64,000 bases of DNA from assembly GCF_007362775.1 (NCBI RefSeq), contig NZ_CP041692.1:744001-808000 (forward strand). The letters run 5' to 3'. The position numbers and the translations under genes were made by a program. How positions within the stretch are numbered: position 1 is the stretch's first letter; each line of letters opens with the position of its first letter. The stretch comes from Microlunatus elymi (lineage in GTDB: Bacteria; Actinomycetota; Actinomycetes; Propionibacteriales; Propionibacteriaceae). Below the pieces are notes generated by a model that worked only from the letters and a program-made list of their open reading frames with translations, ran no database searches and had not been told where the DNA came from. Of the stretch, positions 8,527 to 17,824 are shown piece after piece.

Positions 8527-9792
8527 ATGGCCCGCGTCGTGCAGAAATTTGGCGGTTCGTCGGTAGCTGATGCTGACAGCATCAAGCGCGTGGCGAAGCG
8601 CATCGCCACGACCCGGCAGGCAGGGCACGAGGTCGTCGTGGTGATCTCCGCGATGGGCGACACCACCGACGAGCTGATGGACCTGGCGCTGGAGGTCTCC
8701 CCGCAGCCGGCCCCGCGCGAGTTGGACATGCTGCTGACCTCGGGCGAGCGGATGAGCGCTGCGCTGCTGGCGATGGCGATCGGTGACCAGGGCCTGACCG
8801 CCCGCTCGTTCACCGGCTCCCAGGCCGGTGTGATCACCACCGGCACCCACGGCAACGCCCGGATCATCGACATCACCCCGGGCCGGATCGTGTCCGCGTT
8901 GGAGTCCGGCGACGTGGTGATCGTTGCGGGATTCCAGGGGGTCAGCCAGGACACCAAGGACATCACCACCATCGGCCGCGGCGGTTCGGACACCACCGCG
9001 GTCGCGCTGGCCGCATCGTTGGGCGCCGACTACTGCGAGATCTACACCGACGTCGACGGGGTGTTCACCGCCGATCCGCGGATCGCGCCGAACGCCCGCC
9101 GCATCCCCAAGATCAGCTACGAGGAGATGCTGGAGATGGCCGCGTGCGGGGCGAAGATCCTGCACCTGCGCTGCGTCGAGTACGCCCGGCGCGAGCACGT
9201 CCCCGTACACGTCCGTTCGTCCTTCACCACCCAAGAAGGCACCTGGGTCACCGATCTCGAGGAGGGAACCGAGATGGAACAAGCCATCATCTCCGGCATC
9301 GCGCAGGACACGAACGAGGCCAAGATCACCATTGTCGGCGTGCCGGACCGGGTCGGTGAAGCGGCCCGGATCTTCGAGGCGATCTCCTCGATCGAGGTCA
9401 ACATCGACATGATCGTGCAGAACGTGTCCGCGGTCTCCACCGGACGCACCGACATCTCGTTCACCTTGCCGAAGACCGACGGCAAGGCAGCGATCGACAC
9501 CTTGAACGCGTTGAAGGAGAGCGTCGGTTTCGAGGACCTGCTGTACGACGACCAGATCGGCAAGGTGTCCGTGGTCGGAGTCGGCATGCGATCGCATCCC
9601 GGTGTCACGGCCAAGTTCTTCGCCTCGCTCGCCGACGCCGAGGTCAACATCGAGATGATCTCCACCTCCGAGATCCGGATCTCGGTCGTGGTCGATCAGG
9701 ACGACGTGAACCGCGCGGTCCGAGCAGCCCACACCGCCTTCGGCCTCGACACCGAAGGCGAAGCCGTCGTCTACGCCGGCACCGGCCGCTGA
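8527..9792 (+). CDS. lysC: Aspartate kinase
   Basis: 421 residues from ATG 8527 with AGAAGGAG upstream; the longer upstream frame is not used. The kinase domain opens with [12 protein letters not shown]. It contains [12 protein letters not shown] and the [10 protein letters not shown] segment, and [13 protein letters not shown] closes it. Two ACT domains (about 265-335 and 345-415) indicate feedback control by Lys and/or Thr. It makes aspartyl phosphate for Lys/Met/Thr/DAP synthesis. No asd gene follows, unlike many actinobacteria. An internal start at 9274 could give a beta subunit. Confidence 0.96.
   Translation: MARVVQKFGGSSVADADSIKRVAKRIATTRQAGHEVVVVISAMGDTTDELMDLALEVSPQPAPRELDMLLTSGERMSAALLAMAIGDQGLTARSFTGSQAGVITTGTHGNARIIDITPGRIVSALESGDVVIVAGFQGVSQDTKDITTIGRGGSDTTAVALAASLGADYCEIYTDVDGVFTADPRIAPNARRIPKISYEEMLEMAACGAKILHLRCVEYARREHVPVHVRSSFTTQEGTWVTDLEEGTEMEQAIISGIAQDTNEAKITIVGVPDRVGEAARIFEAISSIEVNIDMIVQNVSAVSTGRTDISFTLPKTDGKAAIDTLNALKESVGFEDLLYDDQIGKVSVVGVGMRSHPGVTAKFFASLADAEVNIEMISTSEIRISVVVDQDDVNRAVRAAHTAFGLDTEGEAVVYAGTGR
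9259..9792 (+). promoter_or_regulatory. Internal ribosome site for a lysC beta subunit
   Basis: GAGGAGGG at 9259-9266 is followed 7 bases later by an in-frame ATG at 9274. Initiation there would give a 172-residue product holding only the two ACT domains. Aspartate kinases of the Corynebacterium and Bacillus II type are alpha2-beta2 enzymes whose beta subunit arises this way. The site is a strong SD inside a coding region, but expression is inferred. Confidence 0.65.
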
Positions 9793-9814
9793 TCAACTCT
9801 CGCGGCCGCGAGCC

Positions 9815-10204
9815 GTGCAGGTGATCATGCTGATCGGAGCGGTCGCTGCCCTGGTGATCGTACTGATCCGGGCCAGCGGGCGGGCGCGTGCGATCGCCGT
9901 GATCGGGGCCGCCCTGCTGGTGCTGGGTCGGCTGTCGGGATACCTTGCGAGTGCCGTGATCAAGACGCTGATACCGCCGCCCACTGATCCAGGTGTGTAC
10001 AGCTGGATCGAAGCGGCGAGCACGGTAACGTGGCTGGTCGAACTCGTCCTCACGATGGGCGGGCTGGCATCGCTGATTTGGAGCCTGATCATCGCTCAGC
10101 GTCAGACTCGGCCCAGCGGATCCGCTCAACCACCGGTCGTGACCGGGCATCCGTACGGTTCGACGGATCCGACGGTCGGGCACTCACAGGCACCGCGGAG
10201 TTGA
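9815..10204 (+). CDS. Small membrane protein, first of a tandem trio
   Basis: 129 residues from GTG 9815. Three hydrophobic stretches are seen: residues 4-20, a second around 28-48, and one around 65-95, followed by a polar Pro/Gly-rich tail. The family is not recognised. The layout (short helix, R/A-rich loop with a G-A-x-L-L-V-L-G-x-L start to the second helix, polar tail) is shared with the next two genes, suggesting tandem duplication. It lies 22 bases after lysC. Confidence 0.65.
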   Translation: MQVIMLIGAVAALVIVLIRASGRARAIAVIGAALLVLGRLSGYLASAVIKTLIPPPTDPGVYSWIEAASTVTWLVELVLTMGGLASLIWSLIIAQRQTRPSGSAQPPVVTGHPYGSTDPTVGHSQAPRS

Positions 10205-10211
10205 TCAAGGA

Positions 10212-10556
10212 ATGATCTCTTCGGGCTACGCACTTCTGACGCTCTTCCCGACCTTACTGCTGCTGATCATCGAGATCGTTGCCTTGATCATCGTGCTGAC
10301 CAGCCTGCGGCGTACGCCACGCATCCTGGCGGCGTGCGGCATCGGGTTGTTGATCTTGACGGTTCTCGGCCAGACGCTCTACACGACCATGGTGCCGACG
10401 ATCATGGTCGCGATCCATGCCGACATTGCCGGCATCCGAATGTTGAGCCTCGGCGTGTACGCCGTAATCGCCGTGATCGGAGCGGGTGGCCTGTTACTGA
10501 TCGGTCTCGCCATCGCAGCCCGCCGTAACCCGCGACCGGTAGGAGCTCAGCGATGA
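10212..10556 (+). CDS. Small membrane protein, second of a tandem trio
   Basis: 114 residues with a helix at 8-30, an RRTPR loop, a helix at 40-62 (ILAACGIGLLILTVLGQ) and a helix at 78-105. It has the same arrangement as its neighbours but a shorter tail. GATCAAGGA precedes the ATG. Its stop overlaps the next start as ATGA. The function is unknown; the conserved arrangement points to a small operon of paralogues. Confidence 0.65.
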   Translation: MISSGYALLTLFPTLLLLIIEIVALIIVLTSLRRTPRILAACGIGLLILTVLGQTLYTTMVPTIMVAIHADIAGIRMLSLGVYAVIAVIGAGGLLLIGLAIAARRNPRPVGAQR

Positions 10557-10945
10557 TCTCGATTCTCAGCGGCGTGATCCCCGCGATCATCAGTGCCGCC
10601 GGCGGGGTGATCGTGTTGATCTTGGTGTTGCAGCGTTGCGCCGGCCGCGCGCGAACGTCAGGTCTGACCGGCGCGATCCTGTTGCTGGCAAGCCCGTTGA
10701 CCCAACTGCTCTACTCGGTGCTGATCTTGCCCTGGCTCGCCGGCCGGGTCGCCGTCGACGCGTTGAGAGGCGTCCAGGTCGTGGTGATGATCGAAGGTCT
10801 GCTCACGGCCATCCTGTTCGGTACCGGGCTACTGCTTCTCGTGCGTTGTGTGCGTCTGAGCCACCGGGACGCGCCGGCGTCCCCGGTTCGGGGTGCCGCG
10901 CCCAACGGATCGGAGCAGCGCTACCCGCCGAATCCGTACGCCTGA
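10553..10945 (+). CDS. Small membrane protein, third of a tandem trio
   Basis: 130 residues: helix 7-27, loop QRCAGRARTSG, helix 39-62, helix 75-100, then a Pro-rich polar tail ending NPYA. It is translationally coupled to the previous gene (ATGA at 10553). The loop CAGRART matches the ASGRARA loop of the first trio member, which supports common descent. No domain is recognised. Confidence 0.65.
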   Translation: MISILSGVIPAIISAAGGVIVLILVLQRCAGRARTSGLTGAILLLASPLTQLLYSVLILPWLAGRVAVDALRGVQVVVMIEGLLTAILFGTGLLLLVRCVRLSHRDAPASPVRGAAPNGSEQRYPPNPYA

Positions 10946-10955
10946 TCCTGGCCTC

Positions 10956-10980
10956 GTGATCAACTTCGATCGTTGATCAC
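10956..10980. terminator. Hairpin between convergent genes
   Basis: GTGATCAAC (10956-10964) and GTTGATCAC (10972-10980) are perfect 9-base arms around a 7-base loop. It lies between the stop of the third membrane gene and the stop of the CoA-transferase subunit B gene. There is no clear U-tract, so termination is an inference from position. Confidence 0.5.
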
Positions 10981-10986
10981 CTCCGG

Positions 10987-11616
10987 CTATTTGATCAATG
11001 CCGGTTCGGTCTTGTCGCTGATTTCGTCCTCGGAGACTCCCGGGGCGAGCTCGACCAGTTCGAGTCCGTCGGCGGTGACGTCGATGACGCCCAGGTCGGT
11101 GATGATCCGATTCACCACGCCGCGTCCGGTGTAGGGCAGCGAGCACTCGTTGACGATCTTGTACGAGCCGTCCTTGGCCACGTGCTCCATCAGCACGATC
11201 ACCCGGCGGGCGCCGTGCACCAGATCCATCGCGCCACCCATCCCCTTGATCATCTTCCCGGGGATCATCCAGTTCGCGATGTCACCGCGCACCGACACCT
11301 GCATGGCGCCGAGGATGGCGGCGTCGATCTTGCCGCCGCGGATCATCCCGAACGAAGTGGCCGAGTCGAAGATCGACGCACCGCGGCGCAGCGTCACGGT
11401 CTCCTTGCCGGCGTTGATCAGATCCGGATCCTCCTCACCCTCGTACGGATACGGCCCGACCCCGAGCAAACCGTTCTCCGACTGCAACACCAATTCGACA
11501 TCGTCGGGTACGAAGTTGGGCACCAGGGTCGGCAGCCCGATGCCCAGATTCACGTAGCTGCCGTCGGACAACTCCGACGCAGCCCGGGCCGCCATCTGAT
11601 CCCGCGTCCAGCTCAT
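10987..11616 (-). CDS. scoB: 3-oxoacid CoA-transferase subunit B
   Basis: 209 residues. The active-site Glu lies in the S-E-N-G motif ([14 protein letters not shown]), as in SCOT-type family I CoA-transferase beta subunits, near residue 67. The [15 protein letters not shown] segment and AMDLVHGAR also match. It transfers CoA between succinyl-CoA and acetoacetate or a related 3-oxoacid, or acts in aromatic-acid catabolism (PcaJ-like). It overlaps the subunit A gene by 4 bases, so the two are cotranslated. Confidence 0.93.
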   Translation of the reverse strand: MSWTRDQMAARAASELSDGSYVNLGIGLPTLVPNFVPDDVELVLQSENGLLGVGPYPYEGEEDPDLINAGKETVTLRRGASIFDSATSFGMIRGGKIDAAILGAMQVSVRGDIANWMIPGKMIKGMGGAMDLVHGARRVIVLMEHVAKDGSYKIVNECSLPYTGRGVVNRIITDLGVIDVTADGLELVELAPGVSEDEISDKTEPALIK

Positions 11617-12392
11617 GGCGCACCTCCCGTCGACCGCGTGGTGCGTCGTTCGATCCGTTTCTCGTTCTGCTCCGGAGTGAGCGCGAGCACCCGCTGCACG
11701 TACACGCCAGGGGTGTGGATCTCGGCCGGATCGAGTTCGCCCGGTTCGACCAACTCCTCCACCTCGGCGATGGTGAAGCGGGCCGCCATCGCCACCAGCG
11801 GATTGAAGTTCTGCGCCGACTCGCGATAGATCAGGTTGCCGTGCCGGTCACCCTTCCAGGCATGCACCAGCCCGTAGTCGCAGACCAGCGCCCGCTCCAG
11901 CACGAACGCCTTCTCGCCCTCGGCGGTGTCGAACCGCCGGGTCTCCTTGGTCGGCGAGGCGACCGAGACCGTACCGTCGGGGGCATAGCGCCAGGGCAGT
12001 CCGCCGTCGGCGATCTGGGTGCCGACCCCGGTAGCGGTGTAGAAGGCCGGGATGCCCGAACCGGCCGCCCGCAGCCGTTCGGCCAGGGTGCCCTGCGGCG
12101 TCAGCTCGACCTCCAACTCGCCGTGCAGATACTGCCGGGCGAATTCCTTGTTCTCGCCGACGTACGAGGCCACGATCCGGCGGATCCGCCGGCCGTCCAG
12201 CAGCACCCCCAGCCCCCAGCCGTCCACGCCGCAGTTGTTCGACACCACCTCCAACTCGGTGATGCCGGCGTCCAGCACCGCCCTGATCAGTGTGTTCGGG
12301 ATGCCGCAGATGCCGAACCCGCCGACGCCGACAGTCGAGCCGGAGGCAAGATCGGCAACGGCCTGTGCTGCTGTGGGGACCACTTTGTCCAT
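11613..12392 (-). CDS. scoA: 3-oxoacid CoA-transferase subunit A
   Basis: 259 residues. The glycine-rich CoA motif [19 protein letters not shown] is at about 18-37. [15 protein letters not shown] and [23 protein letters not shown] further on are typical of the alpha subunit. Together with subunit B it forms the active heteromer. The gene immediately upstream on the same strand encodes an SMP-30-type protein with a 10-base gap, so the three may form one catabolic operon. Confidence 0.93.
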   Translation of the reverse strand: MDKVVPTAAQAVADLASGSTVGVGGFGICGIPNTLIRAVLDAGITELEVVSNNCGVDGWGLGVLLDGRRIRRIVASYVGENKEFARQYLHGELEVELTPQGTLAERLRAAGSGIPAFYTATGVGTQIADGGLPWRYAPDGTVSVASPTKETRRFDTAEGEKAFVLERALVCDYGLVHAWKGDRHGNLIYRESAQNFNPLVAMAARFTIAEVEELVEPGELDPAEIHTPGVYVQRVLALTPEQNEKRIERRTTRSTGGAP

Positions 12393-12402
12393 GCTGTCCT
12401 TC

Positions 12403-13311
12403 CTATCGCATCGGCAGACCGGTGGCGGTCAGCCGCAGCGTGTAGACGCTGGTGGAGGCGGTGACGAAGAGCTGATTGCGTTTCGGACCGCCGAAGCACA
12501 GATTCGCCGTGATCTCGGGCAGCCGCAGCTTGCCGATCAGCGTCAGGTCGGGCGCGTACACGTAGACCCCTTCGCGGGTGCCGGTCCACAGCCGGCCGGC
12601 GTTGTCGAACCGGATGCCGTCTGCGCTGTCGGTGATCACCACGTCGCCGCCGCTGAGCTTGCCGTCGTCGCCGACCGAGAATCCGCGCAGATGACCGCGC
12701 TGGGAGTCGACGATCAGCAACTGCGAGCGGTCCGGGGTGAACGCCAGCCCGTTCGGCCGGGCGAAGTCGTCGGCGACGACGGTCAGCTCACCGGACGGCG
12801 TGACCCGGAAGACGTAGCAGCCGTCCTGTTCCTGATCGGCCCGGAATCCCTCGTAGTCGCTGTCGATCCCGTACGCCGGATCGGTGAACCAGACCGCGCC
12901 GTCGGCGGCGACGACGACATCGTTCGGGCTGTTCAGCCGCTTGCCGCGATAGTTGTCGGCCAGCACCGTGATCGTCCCGTCGTGTTCGGTACGCGTGACC
13001 CGGCGGCTGCCCTGCTCGCAACTGACCAGTCGGCCCTGGGCATCGACCGTGTGGCCGTTGGTGTAGTTGGCCGGCGATCGAAAGACACCGACCTGGTTGG
13101 TGGTCTCGTCCCAGCGCAGAATCCGGTCGTTGGGGATGTCGCTGAAGACCAGATAGCGACCGGCAGCGAAGTAAGCCGGACCCTCCAGCCAGCGGCCGCC
13201 GGTGAAGATTCGCTCCACCATCTTGTCGCCGCCGATGTTGAACCGCTCGTCGAGCTTCTCCCAGCGGGCGGGGATGGGGTTGGTCAGGTCCAGATCAGAC
13301 GTCGTCGGCAC
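12403..13311 (-). CDS. SMP-30/gluconolactonase family protein
   Basis: About 302 residues from GTG 13311 (GTG 13317 also possible). The six-bladed propeller signature is seen: WLEGPAYFAAGRYLVFSDIPNDRI, NGHTVDAQGRLVSCEQGSRRVTR, SPNDVVVAADGAVWFTDPAYG and RPNGLAFTPDRSQLLIVDS. Conserved Glu, Asn and Asp residues would bind the divalent metal. Members hydrolyse sugar lactones. Its neighbours suggest a role in organic-acid or sugar catabolism, but the substrate is unknown. It is divergent from the copper gene pair. Confidence 0.9.
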   Translation of the reverse strand: MPTTSDLDLTNPIPARWEKLDERFNIGGDKMVERIFTGGRWLEGPAYFAAGRYLVFSDIPNDRILRWDETTNQVGVFRSPANYTNGHTVDAQGRLVSCEQGSRRVTRTEHDGTITVLADNYRGKRLNSPNDVVVAADGAVWFTDPAYGIDSDYEGFRADQEQDGCYVFRVTPSGELTVVADDFARPNGLAFTPDRSQLLIVDSQRGHLRGFSVGDDGKLSGGDVVITDSADGIRFDNAGRLWTGTREGVYVYAPDLTLIGKLRLPEITANLCFGGPKRNQLFVTASTSVYTLRLTATGLPMR

Positions 13312-13401
13312 GCCCACATCATGCCGCACCGTTCCGGTACGTCGCCGTCCGCCTGAACCGATTCGAGACCTCGGGTTGCCGAGGGTGAGAATGGGTGCGA
13401 T

Positions 13402-15456
13402 ATGGACGTGGAAACGGGGCAGGTCCAGACCGTACCGAATCGGACTGGACGAGACGACGGAGCCGGCAGCCGGGCGACCTTCCTGGTCGCCGCGGTGCTG
13501 TCGCTGGCGGCGGTGATCGCCGCGCAGATCTGGCAGGCCGGCCAACAACCGCCGCCCGGTCTGCTCGAGACCCGTCCGCTGACCGGCTTCATCGCCGGGC
13601 CGCTTGAGTGGCTCGCCGTCATCGCAACCATCGGCACGGTCGGCTCGCTGCTGGCCGCGGCCTGGGGCTATCGGCATCCGCAACGCGGCAAGCCATGGAA
13701 GCTGACGGACCGCGAGTACGCGATCCTGGCCACCGCCCGCCGCTGGGCGACGCTGTGGGCGATCACCGCGATCGTGTTGATCCCGGTCAACGCCGCCGAC
13801 ACCAACGGCGTACCCCTCTCGTACGTGTTCGGCAGCTTCGGCGATTACCTGACCTCCACCCAGACCGCGCAGGCCTGGCTGCTGACCGCCGCGGCGGCGC
13901 TGGCGATCGCCATCGGCTGCTGGCTGAGCACCACCTGGCGATGGACCATCGGGATGACCGTGCTCGCGCTGCTGGCATCGCTGCCGACCGTGGTGACCGC
14001 GCAGGTGTCAGTCGGCGCCGGCCACGACCTGGCCACCGACTCGGCGATCATTCTCACCCTCGCGACCACGCTGTGGTTCGGCGCGACCTGGTCCGGCGGG
14101 CGGACCGCAGCCGCGATCGGCAACCGGACGACCCTGCATCGGCTGCAGTGGATCGGTTCGATCGCGGTGGTGGTCGCGCTGGCCGCTCGGCTGTGGATCG
14201 GGGTCTTCGAGCTCGCCGGCAAGGCGCCGCTGTCCGATCCGTACGGCATCGGCGTGATCGTGATCTTGGGCCTGCTGGTGGTGCTGGCGATCCGGATCGG
14301 GCTGCGCTGGCGCAGGCTACGCGGCGACGGCGAACTTCCCCGGCTGTACGGCAACGTCGTCGACATCGCGTTGATCGTGATCTTGCTCGGCGTGCAGACC
14401 TCGTTGCTGCGGCTGATCCCGCCGCGGTTCCTGGTGCCGCAGACACCGACGGAGAACTATCTCGGCTACAACCTTCCGAACCCGCCGCAGCTGTCCGAGG
14501 CGTTGCTGCCCGGACGCCCGAACCTGTTGCTGCTGGTCGTTTCGCTGCTGATGATCGGGCTCTACCTGTGGGGTGTCGTACGGCTGCACCGGTCCGGCGA
14601 TCGCTGGCCGGTCAATCGGACCCTGTGCTGGATCCTCGGCTGGCTGATGGTGATCGTGCTGATCGGATCGAGGATGTGGACCTACTCCTCGGCCACGTTC
14701 AGCTGGCACATGGTCGTGCACATGACGCTGAACATGGGCGCGCCGGTGTTGCTGGTGCTCGGTGGGCCGGTCACCCTGCTGCTGCGGACCTCCAAGGCGC
14801 GCGGGGCGGGGGAGCCGGTCGGCATTCACGACGTGATCAGCAAGTTGCTGAACTGGAAGCTCGTGCAGAATCTGATGCATCCGATGCTGGTCTGGGTGAT
14901 CTTCGTCGGATCGCTGTACGTGCTGTATTTCACCCCGCTGTTCGGGCTGATGATGCGCTACCACTGGGCCCATCAGCTGATGGCGGTGCACTTCTTGATC
15001 ATCGGCTACCTGTTCTACTGGCTGGTGATCGGCATCGACCGGCCGCCGCGGACGCTGCCGCACATCGCCAAGCTGGGTTACATCTTCGCGGCGATGCCGT
15101 TCCACGCGTTCTTCGCGGTCGCGGTGCTGTCCGGCGGTGCCATCATCGGCGAGAACTTCTACGTCTCCTTGAACCTGCCGTGGCTGACCGATCTCGCGGC
15201 GCAACAACGCGCGGGTGGTCAGGTCACCTGGGCCACCGGTGAGGTGCCGCTGTTCATCGTGATCGTGGCCCTGGTCGGGCAGTGGTTCAGGCAAGATCAA
15301 CGCGACGCCCGGCGCCAGGATCGTGCCCAAGACCTGGGGCATGACGATTCCCTGCAGGCCTACAACGAGATGCTGGCGGCGCTCTCGGCGCGTGATCGGG
15401 CGCTGGCCGCGCACGAGAAGCAGGCCGAAGATCCAACTTCGGAACCGCGATCATGA
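13402..15456 (+). CDS. CopD / CtaG (caa3) fused membrane protein
   Basis: 684 residues, highly hydrophobic, with about 14 predicted helices. The N-terminal half (to about 320) is CopD-like, a copper-uptake-type membrane domain. The C-terminal half is a caa3-type CtaG domain with HMVVHMTLNMGAPVLLVLGGP, HPMLVWVIFVGSLYVLYFTP and a final MPFHAFFAVAVLSGG segment. His and Met residues in these helices are candidate copper ligands. It probably delivers copper to cytochrome c oxidase. Its stop overlaps the copA start (ATGA), so the two are one operon. Confidence 0.9.
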   Translation: MDVETGQVQTVPNRTGRDDGAGSRATFLVAAVLSLAAVIAAQIWQAGQQPPPGLLETRPLTGFIAGPLEWLAVIATIGTVGSLLAAAWGYRHPQRGKPWKLTDREYAILATARRWATLWAITAIVLIPVNAADTNGVPLSYVFGSFGDYLTSTQTAQAWLLTAAAALAIAIGCWLSTTWRWTIGMTVLALLASLPTVVTAQVSVGAGHDLATDSAIILTLATTLWFGATWSGGRTAAAIGNRTTLHRLQWIGSIAVVVALAARLWIGVFELAGKAPLSDPYGIGVIVILGLLVVLAIRIGLRWRRLRGDGELPRLYGNVVDIALIVILLGVQTSLLRLIPPRFLVPQTPTENYLGYNLPNPPQLSEALLPGRPNLLLLVVSLLMIGLYLWGVVRLHRSGDRWPVNRTLCWILGWLMVIVLIGSRMWTYSSATFSWHMVVHMTLNMGAPVLLVLGGPVTLLLRTSKARGAGEPVGIHDVISKLLNWKLVQNLMHPMLVWVIFVGSLYVLYFTPLFGLMMRYHWAHQLMAVHFLIIGYLFYWLVIGIDRPPRTLPHIAKLGYIFAAMPFHAFFAVAVLSGGAIIGENFYVSLNLPWLTDLAAQQRAGGQVTWATGEVPLFIVIVALVGQWFRQDQRDARRQDRAQDLGHDDSLQAYNEMLAALSARDRALAAHEKQAEDPTSEPRS

Positions 15457-17744
15457 CCAGCGCCCCGCAACTGTCGGTCCCCGACGTCGAGCGGCCGGTA
15501 CGGGTCGAGCTGGACATCGGCGGGATGACCTGCGCTGCCTGCGCGGCCCGGATCGAGAAGAAGCTGAACAAGATCGACGGCGCCACCGCAATTGTCAACT
15601 ATGCAACGGATCGAGCGGTGGTCACCGGACTGCCGGAGTCGGCGACACCCGAGCTGATTCAGGCGGTGAAGAAGGCCGGCTACACGGCGGCGCCGGTGCC
15701 GCGCGGCGACGATCCGTACGCGACCAGCCGGCCGGACCGGGCCCGGATGTTGTTGCGGCGGCTGCTGGTGGCGGCGCTGCTGACGTTGCCGCTGGGCAAC
15801 CTGGCGATTGTGTTGGCCCTGGTGCCCGACCTGCGATTCCCTTACTGGCAATGGGTTTGTGTGTTGCTGGCGATTCCGGTGGTGTTCTGGTGCGCCTGGC
15901 CTTTCCATCGGGCCACGCTGCGGAATTTGCGGCACGGCTCGTTCAGTATGGACACCCTGGTGTCGCTGGGTGTGCTGGCGGCGTTCTTCTGGTCGGTGAT
16001 CTCGATCAGTCTGGGACTGGATGATCAACCGGGCTACTGGCTCTTCTTCGGCCGAACACCGGCCGGTGCGGACTCGATCTATCTCGAGGTCGCGGCCGCG
16101 GTCACTACCTTCCTGCTGGCCGGGCGGTATTTCGAGGCGCGGGCTCGCCGGTCGGCGGCCGACGTGCTGACTGCGCTGAATGAGCTTGCTCCGAAGACGG
16201 TCCGGGTGGTGATCGACGGTCAGGAGTACGTGATCCCGGCCGAGAAACTTCAACCAGGACAGGATTTCTCGGTACGGCCGGGAGAGACCATTGCCGCCGA
16301 CGGGGACATCGTCGATGGGAAGTCAGCGGTTGACACGTCGATGATGACCGGCGAGCCGGTGCCGGCCGATCTTGGTCCGGGTGCACGAGTGCTGGGCGGC
16401 ACGATCGCGCTGAACGGCCGACTGCTGGTGCGAGCCGTCGCGGTCGGCGGCAAGACCCAGCTCGCCCAGATGGCTCAGCTCGCCGAGCAGGCGCAGGCCC
16501 GGAAGGCCGCCGTACAACGCCTGGTGGATCGGGTCGTGTCGGTCTTCGTCCCGGTGGTGCTCGGCATCGCCGTACTCACGTTCATCGGCTGGATGATCTT
16601 CGACGGCAACGTACGGAATGGTTTCAGCGCCGCGGTCTCGGTGCTGATCATCGCCTGCCCGTGCGCGATGGGCCTGGCCACCCCGACCGCGCTGATGGTC
16701 GGCGTCGGTCGCGCCGGTCAACTGGGCATCGTGATCAAGGGTCCCGAAGCACTGGAGGCCAGCGGCTCCATCGACACCGTCCTGCTCGACAAGACCGGCA
16801 CCCTGACCTCCGGAGAAATGATCGTCGAGTCAGTAACCGCACTAGGGGGTTCTGATCCTGTCGAAGGACAGCACACCAAGCAGGACATCATCACCCTCGC
16901 CGCAGCACTCGAATCGCACTCCGAGCATCCCATCGGCCGCGCCATCGCCCGTGCCGTCGATCAACCGGCCGAAGTCTCCGACTTCCACGCCCTGGCCGGG
17001 CTGGGCGCGTCGGCGACATTGGACGGTCGCCGACTGCTGATCGGCAATCGCAACCTCTTTGCAGAGCAGGGAATCACGATCTCCGAGCGCGCAGAGGAGT
17101 CGGTCGATGCGGCCGAGGCAGCCGGCAAGACCGCTGTCCTGCTCGCCGTCGACTCCCGGATTGTCGGCGTGCTGGTGCTGGCAGACCAGATCAAGGATTC
17201 GGCTGCCGAGGGTGTCGCCGCGTTGCGCGAGCTGGGCCTGACAACCGTGCTGCTGACCGGGGACAACGAACGAGCCGCCGTTTCGGTCGGCGAATCGCTC
17301 GAGGTCGACCGGGTGATCGCCGGCGTGCTGCCCACCGGCAAGTCCGCGGTGATCGAAGAGTTGCAGGCGCAAGGAAAACGAGTCGCGATGGTCGGTGACG
17401 GCATCAACGACGCGACCGCTCTGGCCACGGCGAACCTCGGCCTGGCCGTGTTGAACGGCACCGACATCGCGCTGAAGTCGGCCGACATGATCTTGGTCCG
17501 CAAACACCTCGGCGTGATCGCCGATGCGATCCAGCTCGCCCGCCGTACCCTGAACACGATCCGCGGCAACCTGGTCTGGGCCTTCGCCTACAACATCGCC
17601 GCGATCCCGCTGGCCGCAACCGGCCTGCTCAACCCCCTGATCGCCGGCGCCGCGATGTCCCTGTCCAGCGTCTTCGTCGTCACCAACAGCCTCCGCCTGC
17701 GCTCGTTCCGCCCCCGCGGCGCCCCCGCCGAAGACCACGACTGA
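15453..17744 (+). CDS. copA: Copper-translocating P1B-type ATPase
   Basis: 763 residues. One N-terminal heavy-metal domain carries GMTCAAC (Cys 27 and 30). The transmembrane metal site is the CPC in IIACPCAMG (about 400). The phosphorylated Asp is in DKTGTLT (about 446), the HP motif is in SEHPIGRA, and the hinge is GDGIND (about 648). CPC with the typical C-terminal helices points to Cu(I) export. It is coupled to the CopD/CtaG gene. An SDPVEGQ insertion (about residues 466-472) is encoded by a dispersed repeat and lies in the nucleotide-binding region. Confidence 0.95.
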   Translation: MTSAPQLSVPDVERPVRVELDIGGMTCAACAARIEKKLNKIDGATAIVNYATDRAVVTGLPESATPELIQAVKKAGYTAAPVPRGDDPYATSRPDRARMLLRRLLVAALLTLPLGNLAIVLALVPDLRFPYWQWVCVLLAIPVVFWCAWPFHRATLRNLRHGSFSMDTLVSLGVLAAFFWSVISISLGLDDQPGYWLFFGRTPAGADSIYLEVAAAVTTFLLAGRYFEARARRSAADVLTALNELAPKTVRVVIDGQEYVIPAEKLQPGQDFSVRPGETIAADGDIVDGKSAVDTSMMTGEPVPADLGPGARVLGGTIALNGRLLVRAVAVGGKTQLAQMAQLAEQAQARKAAVQRLVDRVVSVFVPVVLGIAVLTFIGWMIFDGNVRNGFSAAVSVLIIACPCAMGLATPTALMVGVGRAGQLGIVIKGPEALEASGSIDTVLLDKTGTLTSGEMIVESVTALGGSDPVEGQHTKQDIITLAAALESHSEHPIGRAIARAVDQPAEVSDFHALAGLGASATLDGRRLLIGNRNLFAEQGITISERAEESVDAAEAAGKTAVLLAVDSRIVGVLVLADQIKDSAAEGVAALRELGLTTVLLTGDNERAAVSVGESLEVDRVIAGVLPTGKSAVIEELQAQGKRVAMVGDGINDATALATANLGLAVLNGTDIALKSADMILVRKHLGVIADAIQLARRTLNTIRGNLVWAFAYNIAAIPLAATGLLNPLIAGAAMSLSSVFVVTNSLRLRSFRPRGAPAEDHD
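16846..16871 (+). repeat. Dispersed GTCGAAGG repeat inside copA
   Basis: The word TCTGATCCTGTCGAAGGACA at 16851-16870 matches the repeat seen in dnaX and after copA. It is in frame and adds S-D-P-V-E-G to the ATPase N-domain, between the DKTGT segment and the HP motif. This places it in a variable loop. Confidence 0.75.
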
Positions 17745-17750
17745 CCTCTG

Positions 17751-17773
17751 GGTCCTGAGCCTGTCGAAGGACC
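17751..17773. repeat. Dispersed palindromic repeat after copA
   Basis: GGGTCCTGAGCCTGTCGAAGG occupies roughly 17752-17772, with partial self-complementarity (GGTCCT / AGGACC) enclosing the core. It lies 7 bases after the copA stop and could also form a weak hairpin. It belongs to the same family as the dnaX and copA copies. Confidence 0.7.
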
Positions 17774-17824
17774 AATGCGCAATCCGGGTCTGTTGCTGAG
17801 TGGTGTTGCGTGGTGACGTGCCGA

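Noticed and set aside
12403-13683. Long N-terminal extension of the SMP-30 gene
   Set aside because: The first 120 residues are Arg/Gly-rich shadow sequence overlapping the divergent copper gene; the propeller starts after GTG 13311.
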